NCBI GenBank assembly: GCA_948146395.1
Contig: OX411552.1
Span: forward strand, 55,230,399-55,294,398
Direction: 5' to 3'
Length of the DNA stretch: 64,000 bases
Origin: Fragum whitleyi
Taxonomy: Eukaryota; Mollusca; Bivalvia; Cardiida; Cardiidae
Both the position numbers and the translations under genes were made by a program. Under the pieces are notes generated by a model. It saw only the letters and a program-made list of their open reading frames with translations, searched no databases and had not been told where the DNA came from. The stretch's first letter is position 1. Every line of letters begins with the position of its first letter. Below are positions 23,051 through 35,000 of this stretch, piece after piece.

Positions 23051-26000
23051 GGTAAAATGAGATGAAACACCATGATGTCCCAAAGTAAAATCTTATCTTT
23101 AGTGCCAACCTTACCTTGACATAAGTCATCAATGGACACATTCCATGAACTTCCAATCTCACACTGCAGTCTTCCGTATGTTACACGACTTTTAAATCCA
23201 TCATCACAGAAGAATTTACATGAAGTACCGATATCTCTGGTACAATCTGGATGTAACACACCGTGGTTGACAACCGATGTGAGTGTTGGACACTTGGCTG
23301 TAATGATATTAGGTAGATTTCAGTTTTAAAACAAGACCCAAGAATGATGTAGGCTGGACTTTTTTAATGCTTTCAGGTGGTTCATCAAGATTTCTCAGTA
23401 GATTATATCACTTAGCAATTTTCACTACCAAACCAAAACGTTAAATTCAATACTTGCAAAATATTGATCCCAGTTTCTTTTCTTCAGGCTTTTTACTTTA
23501 TAATTAATAGTGTCTTCATGTTGCAATGTTTTTGACATGCAAAAAACTTCCTTTAAGACACACCAAAACTCTAAGTTTTCATTGGCATTCAAAAGTATTA
23601 ATAGTTGTTTTAGATTTTGTGTAAAAATGGAATTATCTTTAATAATTAAAAAAAATAAAAGCTTTGTTTTCATATTGTATAGCTGATCTGCAAAGCTACA
23701 AGTGAAAATATATCTTTCGATTTTTACTTGATGAAAAATTAATAGATCTTACACTGAAATGAGCAATTATATTCCTTTACTTACTGAAGCCATTTAATAC
23801 TTTTAACAATTACCATAGGGGATGCATTATGATAAGAACAACTATAAAGTTTCTTACCAATGCAAAGGGGTTTGTCAATAATCCATTCACCATCACCCCC
23901 ACATTTCACCTCCATAATGTCCATATTTTTCTCATAGCCAGTGTTACACGTGTAATTCATTACACAGTCTGTGTTCACTCTCCTGTCACAGTCCATGTTA
24001 AACATAGCATTTGAAACTTCCATAGGACAGTAAATTTCTGAAGGCAGAGAAACAGAAATATTGAGTTGATCATGCTCAAATCACAATAATAAATCGATGG
24101 CTCAGCGCAAAACAGTTGCAACTCCCTATAAGCATATAGGGAGTTACAACAGTTTTGCGCTGAACCATCAATATGAACCTCTTCTACAGTAGCAACAAAT
24201 TGCCTTAAGTATCCACACAAAATATAGAGCTTATTCAAATTATATCATCACAAGCTGAAATATTCAATATTCATAAGTCAAACTTTTACTCAAAATTTGA
24301 AAGCTTTTAGCCTGACAATGTGTCAGGAGAACATCTAATTTGTTTCCCATGGAAACCAGAGTATTCATGAATTCTGATTTCTTGAAGTTTGCTGACTGAG
24401 CATCACTCTAGGATCATTTATCTTAAGTTTCATAGATATCTGATGGGAAATTTATCAGAAGAAGATTTTCAAAGAATTGTTTTTTTTTCTAATTGAAGAA
24501 TTAGTACCCATAACATAGTTTCGTAAAAAAATTAAGAATAAAAGTAGAGAATCATAAGGTAAACTTAGGTGTAGTATTTGAAAACCTCAGGTCTTACAGT
24601 TTAGAAGAAGAATCTTGCAAGAAGTTTTTTGGATGTCATGACAACTAACTGTTCATGGGTTTCAATTCTTTAAAAATAATCTTGAATCAAAGTGCTTTCA
24701 GCACTGGATGTACTGACTGAGTTAGTATTTATTTCAAAAAATAATTTTCAAACTTTTCTAGCTTAAAATGAAAATTAGGCACTTAAAAGCCATTATCAAA
24801 TGCTAGTGATGGATAGATTGAAATTGATAATAGGTTGGTTTGGGCTTCTGATTATGATAATGGACTAAGAATTCACAATTCATGAATCAGTTCCTAACAC
24901 ATGAATGAGAGCCAATAGATCTGGATATTGTGTTGAAACTGCCATCAGTTTGATGGCTCAGCGTGAAACAATTGTGACTGCCTATATGTCTATAGGTAAT
25001 TACAAATATTTGACACTGAGCCACGGCGTTGGTAGAAAATTCTATAGAAGGAGTCTTTTGGTCATGAGTTTCAACTAACCTTTCACATTCTATTCTTTAA
25101 AGGATGATACTGTGAGTGCTGTATTAATTTCTTAGAAAACGATTGTACGATCGTTCATAAGTTGATTTACTCTTCCAACTTAAAACCTATTACCAATTGT
25201 GATTTGAAACCAATTTACCAACATTATGAAATGCACTTATGACCCTTTTGTATTGGGGTGTCAATTAGATCTTACAAAGCATGACAGTGATAACTGTACC
25301 TTCACATGGGTCCTCTATATCCCACTTGAGTTCCTCCGGGAAGTCTGGATCTGACTCAGTTGTACACGTCAGAGTTGTCACCCCTGTTTTTGGTTTATAT
25401 GTATCATCACACGTAAACTCGCATACATTTCCACCAAGTCTCAGGCACATGTCCGAGTCAGTTACGACAGCCGTTGGTAAGAACATAGGACACCGTGGTA
25501 CTGAAAAGTTAATAATCAAATATTGAAATTATACTATACCCATATATTCATGCTTTCATTCCAACCAAAGTATAAACCTTTCTAAAATGTCTTGAAAAAT
25601 GAAGGTATTGCTTGGAAAATGCATTTGTTCAATCCAAATGTTTTCTACCCAAAAGATAAATAAACAAATGTTCATCTTTGTAAAATTTTGGATCAAAAAC
25701 TTATTTTAATTTAGGTCAGTCTGATAATTTGTTATGTGTACCAACAATAAAAAGCTTTACTTTTCACCATTTTAAGAAATTTGGAACGTAAATATTGTAG
25801 AAAAGAGTTCCATTGTCACAATATATGCTGCCTCGAGAAAATTTTACTTTTAGGCCCCCATTTCAAGAGAACCTAACCCCTACAAAATAAGTGCAATTGG
25901 CAAGGTGACTAGAAACATTTTGTGAAAATTTAATCCAAATCTATCATTAAAAGTAGTTGTTTTGCATGCAACTTTTAATGATAGATTTTCAAATGATGTT

Positions 26001-29000
26001 CAAATTTACTCTTTGTACGCTACCTAAGGTAAATATGGATGGATGAAAAAACAGTGAAGATGATACCAAAACTTCTTCTTTAGGTGGCATACCAAACGCA
26101 AATTGTTTGCATTGTAATAGACCAACTGGTTGGATCTGGTATAGCACGGTTTTATCTACCTGAATCTGACCCCTGCTATTTAGATGAATCGAAATCTGAT
26201 TACTCCTACTCGACTTGGCAATTGCTTTCAAGGAGATGAATAACAAATGGTATTGAATGTAATTTATATTTTGTTAATTGATAAATTATGTTGGTTGTTG
26301 TTATTTAAGCATATTTTCCACAGAGGTCAAATTTGGGTCAAATTAACCAAGGTATATGAATGAATTGTAAATCCATTTAATGTTTGATAGACGTCAAAAA
26401 TCTATCAAGACTATAAGTACTTTACTTACCATTTTCACAAGTTTTCATATCGGTCAATAAGTTGTAGTCAGTTTCACAACCACAACTATGGCCTTCTGGT
26501 GTAGGTAAACAAAAGTGACTGCATCCACCATTGTTCATGGAACATTCAGGATGAACTGAAATGTAAATTGGATTACTTAAATGTTTGTCAGAAAGGAGTT
26601 TTTTTGCTTATTCAGCCATACACTAGCATCTGAAGCCCCTCAAAATAGATTTTTTTGGTAACATCCCCACCTGAGTTTTGTCACAACATACTGAGCCTTC
26701 GGCAAGGGCGTAACCTTGCCTAATAGAAATAATTTCGAAAAATGTTGTTGATGAATGATCATAACATCAAAACTACATCTTATTCAAGCTGTAGTTATGA
26801 TGTTTTCAGGGCGTCAACTCAAAATTTTGAAAAATATATAGAAATATAGGACATTTCAGAGTAAAAATAAAGGACAAATATAGGACAATACTTATGGTCG
26901 CTAACGTCCCAATAGCCATACCCAACAATCATTTTATCATCATTTCTTACTACAAAGGATAAGTTTTAAGATGAAATAATGTGAACATTTTAATACAACA
27001 GAACACAACCTTTGGACCTTCATTTGCCTGTTAAAAGAAGTATACTAAAATCTTTGCTTAAAGCATATTGCTTCACAGATACAAGAGGACTTTGAAGAAA
27101 GAATTTAGAATGTTTTTCTTAATTTTAGATCTATCTGTTATCTTGGCAACCAATGTTTTGTCATGAGATTAAATCCTTTAGCCAATATGATAGAGGGTCA
27201 CTAAAGAAAAATCCCTGTTTAGTTTCAGCTTGATTGGTTCAGTGGTTAAGGAAATTAATTGTTTTTAAGATTTTCATTACTTTTTGGTATTTCCATCTAC
27301 CCTGGCAACCAGAGGTTTAGATAGAATTAAAGTCTTTTAACAACTTTGGTAGAGCTTCACCAAAGAACTATCCTCCCAAGTATTTGCTTGATTGACCAAG
27401 TAGTTGAGGAGGATAATATTCTTTTCTAAGATTTTTATAAATTTTCAGCCTTTTGCACCCAGAGGTTTTGATGGATTTTGTGTCTTGTAAGAGCTTTTGA
27501 TGGATTTTGTGTCTTGTAACAACATTGGTAGTTTCAGCTTGATTGGACTGTTGTTAGAAGGAAAGATGTTTAAAGAAACTGCAACCAGAGGTTTTGATGG
27601 ATTTTGTGTCTTGTAAGAGCTTTTGATGGATTTTGTGTCTTGTAACAACATTGGTAGTTTCAGCTTGATTGGACTGTTGTTAGAAGGAAAGATGTTTAAA
27701 GAAACTGCAAACAGACGGACAGACAGAGGAACAGGGAATGTATGAACAATGGGGTGATTATCATAATGGCTCACCTTGAGCACTTAAAGAAGAGGACTGA
27801 TATGGTGCTAGTTTGCTAACCAGAGTTGCCTTGACCCCTGGGACACCACATGAATAAGACTTAGATAAGATTATTTGTACCAAATATCAATGCTAGTAAC
27901 TTTTTCTCATGGTACATTATGATATTTGAATAATTCCAGAGAACCATTTGACAATTTCCTTCTTTATTGTATGAAAAATGGGATGCACCTGGACAGAGCC
28001 CAAATTTGACCATAGGGGCACGATATGAATATATTTGGTAGAGGTCCACTAGATGTTGCTACATAGAAAATACAAAAGCTGTATGCATTCTAGTTTAAGA
28101 AAAGAAGATATTGAAGATTTTCTCCTTTATTACAATGTAATATGCGTTGTGCATGTGCAAAGACATGATATAAAAAAAACTTTGTAGAGGTCCACAAGAT
28201 GATGCTAAATACCAAAACTGATAAGAAAGCTATATGCCTTCTGATTTGGAGAAGATTTTTAAAGATTCTCTCCTTTATTTCTATGTAGTATGGGTTGTGC
28301 CCAGATAGAGCCAAAGTATTACCCTAAACAGGAAAGACATGAAGAAAACTAACTAAGTAGAGATCCACTAGCTGATCATACACGACAGATATGAAAGCTG
28401 TCTGCCTTCTGGTTTCAGAGAAGATTTTCATAGCATTTTATAGATGCCATGGAAACCAGACTTCAGAGTGGATTACACATTTTTGAACAACTTTGGTACA
28501 GAATAACCCAAGGAACAATTATACCGAGTTTCATCAAGATTGGCCTACTAATTAATGAGTAGAAGATAAAGAAATTGTGGATGACGCCCAAAGGACCTCA
28601 GACATTAGACAATCACAATAGTTCACCTTGAGCACTTTTTGCTCAGATGAACTAAAAAGTGGAAATTGAAATCTAGGGTAGCTCATTTTCATCTAGAAAT
28701 TGCTTTACAAATTATAAATGGAAATACAATTATCTCAGTATAGTACATTTTACAGATACTTCAATACAGTTTCACTTTAATATGGAGCTGTAGATAGTGT
28801 ATTAATGGCCATCTCTTTTTTTTCTCACTATATTATCTTCTGGAAATATAGCAAAGGTGTTCACTATATAGGACACCTTTGAAATATAGGACAATATAGG
28901 ACAGCCATCAAAATATAGGACAAATATAGGATATAGGATAGAAGTTGACGCCCTGTCTTTTGATTATTCACCAAAGCTCAAATCGTAGAAAAGGTGAGCG

Positions 29001-32000
29001 AACAGATATTTATCTTTTGTCACAGTCCACATTTCGCCTTTCTCCTATAAATTCTATGTTGGTCGTCTTCTGAATGCGTATAAATTTCAAAATCCTTGTT
29101 ACACCTTTGACTAGCTGCTCATCCTAAAGAGGTTCAGAATTATCCATTGATTCTAGAAATGCAAATGTTAGAAAGGATGCGTGCTGCTATCAGGGATTTA
29201 ACCCAGGACTGATTGGCCAAAATGAAACAAGATGTGTTTGTTAAGCACTAATGCCCCTGTAACTGCCATACAGTAGTTTGATACATTACATTATTGTATT
29301 AAATGTGTGTTTGCGGGTCATTAAAGGGATACATTAACAAACAAAACCCGTGCGTTAACAAGAGAAAACGTGGATAAATCAGTAAATTCTTGGCTCTTAA
29401 CGCCCGGCTTTTTAAATATTCTCGGTCTGGGCCTATACACTTTATCAGTTACCTTGTCCAACATTATAGAGCATACCTAAAGACGTTCCTCTAAATCCCG
29501 TGTTGAATTGTGTGACGTCATAAATTAACCAAGCAACGTCGGTATAGACAAGATGGACAGTGTAATGCATGACTGCATATAAGTAGGCTTGTAACTGGTT
29601 TTATAACGTTTCTATGAAATTATTTTGCTCTTATCTTTCTTTTTATGCGATAATAGCGTCAATTCACACTTTTTCAGGCGTTTACATTTGCAGAGACCCT
29701 CATAATGCTTCAAGGCCCGAGTGCGAAGTTAAACCAAATGTTAACGCTCTCAAAAACATGAATTAACCCTATCGTAATCTACAGCAATTCAATTCTGTAA
29801 TCCATGGCAATACTTCATTAAATGTGCAGTCTACAATTTCCGCACACTTGACCCCCAAAAAAAATTGACCTTCACCTTGACTGATGACCTTGACCTTAGC
29901 ACCAAAAGAAAGGTCTTGTCCAAAGCAATCATCATGTGAAGTAAGAAGGCTTGATCCCTTGCCCATCAAAATTTATGGCCATTGTTAAAGTATTTTGGGG
30001 GGGACAAACAGTCATGTCAAAAACAATATGCACCAAATCGAACAATGGGTGGGCATAATAAGAAATTCAACCCTCCTCATACTCATCATGGCATATTCTT
30101 GCTGTACTCAAAACACAGACAGTAAAGTACGGATGTACAGTCTGATCTAAACCTTCACTGCCTGCCCTCTACTTAATCAAAGTGGGGAAAACTGTCACAC
30201 CAGCAACCTGGGATTGGTGGACAAGAGACCTTGACTGAGGACCTTGAACTAAGCACCAACAGAAAGGTCATAGTTCTATTCTGAGGCTGGTGCACCTACT
30301 CATGGTTTCCTGTTGTTTCTCTCACCAGTCGAACTATAACATTTCAACAAGGCCATCAGCTACCCAACCTACTTCAGTGTGCTACTTATGATCATCTACC
30401 CATTGGGTACAGATAAATGACGCTGGTAACAATGGGTTTTTCAAATGTTAGATGAAGGTTGGCAGTGCCAGGATTCAACCTCACATGGGCCCAGAAGGTA
30501 TTGTTTAAGTATAGATGTATCAGCCTTGTGAGGCAACACAACTGTGAAATCCCACCAGGGCTGATACTTTTATATGTTTAGTTGATTTTCTGATCCAGAA
30601 TGATCATCATACTATCCTAAATGATACAGCATGATACATTAACTTACCAAAAATATAGTCTGTTATTCCAGCTACATATAAATCCATGGCGTGTATTCTA
30701 TGACATGCATTAAATGTGATTTACTGACTTACCAATTTAAGAATATTGTCTGTTTTTCCAGCCACATGTAAATCCATAGTATGTTTTCTACCTATGCTGT
30801 TGTCAGGACGAATTAGTGCCACATACATTTTGATATATTGACTTACCAGGTATATCATCAGTTTTTCCAGCTACATATAAATCCATAGCATGTATTCTAC
30901 CAAAACTGTTGTCAGGGCCAATTAGTGCCACATACATTTTGATTTATTGACTTACCAGGAATATTATCAATTTTTCCAGCTACATATAAATCCATAGCAT
31001 GTATTCTACAAAAACTGTTGTCAGGGCCAATTAGTGTCACATACAGCATGATACAATGACTTACCAGGAATATTGTCAGTTTTTCCAGCCACATATAAAT
31101 CCATAGCATGTATTCTACAAAAACTGTTGTCAGGGCCAATTAGTGTCACATACAGCATGATACAATGACTTACCAGGAATATTGTCAATTTTTCCAGCTA
31201 CATATAAATCCATAGCATGTATTCTACAAAAACTGTTGTCAGGGCCAATTAGTGTCACATACAGCATGATACAATGACTTACCAGGAATATTGTCAGTTT
31301 TTCCGGCTACATATAAATCCATAGCATGTATTCTACAAAAACTGTTGTCAGGGCCAATTAGTGTCACATACAGCATGATACAATGACTTACCAGGAATAT
31401 TGTCAGTTTTTCCAGCTACATATAAATCCATAGCATGTATTCTACAAAAACTGTTGTCAGGGCCAATTAGTGTCACATACAGCATGATACAATGACTTAC
31501 CAGGAATATCATCAGTTTTTCCAGCTACATATAAATCCATAGCATGTATTCTACCGAGACTGTTGTCAGGACCAATTAGTGTGATATCTGACACATCAGT
31601 AATGTTCACCTTTGTGATTTTTCTGAAATTAAATTACACCTTTGTTAACACCTTAACTCTGAACAGCCTTTTTGGCAATTATAAAACCTGGAAGGTAATC
31701 AGCATGAGCTACTTTAAATAAGAGATATCATGTAGGTATGAAACTATTAACCTTATCACACTTAATGAATACGTCAAGTGGATTTATACATGATCTGTGT
31801 TTAGGATTTTTGCTTCAAACCTACAAGAGTATTTTGTTGATTTCATGTTGGTATGAAACTAACAAGCTAATCACACTGTATAATTACGCAAAGGGGATTC
31901 ATAGTGTGATTAGGATTTTAGTTTCCTACAGTCATGAAATCAACAAATGCTATCTTCATATTTAATTTTTAAAATTATCAGCTTTAAAAAAGAAGATTCT

Positions 32001-35000
32001 GTCATTATGACGCATATCTACTTTGTACAGAAAGTTACGAAATAACCAGGTACTCAAAATTATTTTTTGGGGGGAATAATACTATTTTTTTAGCCAATCA
32101 CAATGCACAAATCAGTATGGAACTAAATAATTTTTTACCTACCCTTTATTCCATGCAGAGTAATAGAGATATCCATCCAGATATTTCAAGGCCATCAGAT
32201 GGGCATTGGGTTCTTCTAGTATGGTTATACGTTTACCACCATCAAAATCACAAGCGAAGATTTTATTTAGGTATCCATCAGTCCAATACAGGCGCTCAGC
32301 TGAAACAAAATTATAAAGTAAATAATATCATAACATTTTCTGATGTAAAAATTTGATTACTGTATAAATAGAGGATATTGAATGAGAGGTCATTGAATAC
32401 TGAATTTATCAAACAAGTCATCTATAAACAGATAAAAAACAAGGCCGTGCCGGGGTTTTATCTGTTTTAGATGACGAGTTTAATAAATTCTGTATTTTAT
32501 GAGCACAAATTTTATATTCTGTTTATAATATGACCCGAATTTTAGTGAAAAATAGTAAAAATTCTTGAAATTTTTTGTTTCAATTTTCCGCGAAACTTAA
32601 AACGCCATTTAAAAATGACGTAACAAAACATTGATTATGACGTCATTTTCGCGGTTACAAAATGGCGTTGCTATTCGCTCTGAGCTCATTTGCATAGTTA
32701 TTCCACTAGCGTAATAACACCCGTGTAATATCAAAAATATTCAACGGGATTATTTCACTCCGGCGACGTAGGTCATATTATAAATATGACATATTTTTGG
32801 GGTACAGGGGTAGTCATTTTTTTCCAGGGAGACAGTGCTATTGGTTAGTTGAAGATAGAAGAATGAGAGAAAATTTTGTTGTTGTTGTTTCTAAAATTCT
32901 ATATTCTACAACAATTACATGATAGGCTTAATTTTTGCAGTTTCAATCAGTTACAACTAGATCTGTTGCAAAGCCAAATAATTCCCCCTTTGTCCCAATT
33001 TTGGAAATAGTTTTGGGACAAGTGTCAAGCGTTTCATACCTCTGTGAAATCATAAAAAATACTCTCTTAATATCTTATACTTTAATATCAAGAAGCAAAA
33101 ATCTTAAGATTTATCTATTACAACAGAGCTTTTTTTATGGGACTCCTTTCTGTGGAATCTTACAAAAAAGCTGAATAATGAAACAAATTTTTCAGCTAAT
33201 CAAAATGCATTAATCTTGATGAAAATAACTGGAATAATTATCAAATAGTAGACAAGAAATAAAGAAGATGAAATTTTAAATATATTTATTCTTTAGAAAG
33301 AAAATATTGTCCACAATAAAGAAATTGCCTGTAAAAAACAATTTCATTATTTTAGACAATGTTTCCACTTTTTTTTAATCCAGTTTGTCCAAAAAAACTA
33401 GAACCCTTGTGTATCACAAAATTTTCGGATATCTTCCAAAATGACGGAGAAATGACATAAGTTAAAGTCTGCAATGACAACATAGCTATTTCCAAGGTGA
33501 TGCAAATAGTCAACTTTATCTTCCCAAACAGTCTTGGGAAAACTTACCCCCATAATTAATAGTAAGACCATTTGGCCATCCAACATCTTCTGTAATGATT
33601 GCTGTATGGTTGCTTCCGTCCATATTCATACGAAACACACCTGCTGGATTACCATGGTCTGTGTAAAACAGCAAACTGTAATATAACACACAGTAAATTG
33701 TAGAATTTTTTTCATTTCTTTGAGATATGAAACATAAAAACAAATCATATTTGTGACCTGTTATGCAAAAAGGGACAATCTGGGAACTCCTTCAAACAAA
33801 TATAATGAAACGGGATTGGATCCAGCATAGGTCAACTAAAAGGCTGATTTCGAAAATAATTACATAGAAATGTAGAAAAATCATTCTAGATGCAGAAAAT
33901 TTGAGAGTTGCGAAAAGTATTGACCCTTGTCAGCCTGGGCAGATCGCAGATTAACCCTTGTCATGCTGAATAAAAATCTTTGCAAAATAAATGTAAAATC
34001 AAAGTGCTAATAGCACTGGAAGCCACCAAATGTGAATGAGTATTGATTTCAGAAATGCATTGTTTTACACCTTTCTGGTTTAAAAATGAAATTCAGGTGG
34101 TATGAACTAAGATCAGACTGCACATATGTGCAGGCTGGGCTTAGTCTATACCTCCTGTCAAAGCAGGAATATTCCAGGTTCAGCATGACAAGGATTAACT
34201 TTAACAGGTCATGTATTTTTCTTACCCTTTTTGTGGATGAAGAACTATGGCTCTAGGACTGTCGGCTTGAGAATGAAGCGTTAATTCTCTCCCCTCTGAA
34301 TCTAGCACACCAATAAAACCGGTGAAACCAGCGATGGAGAAGGCGGAAAATGCGGAGTAAAAAGTCAACTGTGAACTCGGGTCATATGCCAATCTATCAG
34401 GGGTTTTGAAACCTAAACAAAAAGATGCATTTGTAAATCATTAAAGCCCCTGAAACAGTAGTAGTACCTGGTTAGTACTTTAGACTGTACTTTGTTGAAA
34501 TATGAGCAAAATTTATCCCACAGTCACGCAGTTGCTTGTTCTGTACAAGATGACCCTTTTCCACAATGTTTTGGCTATACAGCTATTGCTATGACAGTCT
34601 TATGTTGCTCAACTGCTTGTGCTCATAAATAGCTTCATTTTGATATATAATATACCTTGACATACTGCTTTTTCTTGGCAAATGAAGTGCCCTTAAAATT
34701 TAGTCTCAAACACTTTACATGAACCTTAAATTTATTTGAAATAGTTGTTGTTGTTGTTCTTGTTTTTTACAAAAAGTTTTGCAGAAGTTTGGCTTTGGCA
34801 GTTGACTTTGACCTTGATATCCCAAATCTTGGTGAAAATCACTGGAAGAGCTTGGTTATTTGGTTGACCCTTCCCTTGCCCATCAACGCATTTTCTCGTT
34901 GTATCAAAGACTTTGAAAGCAACAAAAGACTAAGATCAAACTGCATAGACATGCAGTCTGATCTTTCCCTACACTGTCTGGTTTCTTTTTTGTTTGTTTT

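Larger units (their letters stand above)
26807..28955. mobile_element. Nested 2.1-kb element with CAGGGCGTCAAC inverted ends
   Basis: The left end CAGGGCGTCAACT and the right end AGTTGACGCCCTG are inverted copies. Both subterminal zones carry AAATATAGGACA motifs, in the same orientation. The flanks, TGTTTT and TCTTTT, are a likely short target duplication with one change. The CAGGG end is hAT-like in form, which is inference. Inside are an exact-looking duplication of about 123 bp (27468-27713) and monomer-type elements (27781-28665). No transposase frame was found. Confidence 0.7.

Noticed and set aside
22899..23259. Proline-rich minus frames near 23,040
   Set aside because: They read through a G/C homopolymer and past a good splice donor of sushi exon 22.
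27445..27783. Repetitive 112-codon minus frame
   Set aside because: The peptide repeat comes from the 123-bp DNA duplication inside a transposable element.
30641..31493. CRISPR-like array
   Set aside because: Units are head to tail without spacers, derive from an exon, and the genome is eukaryotic.
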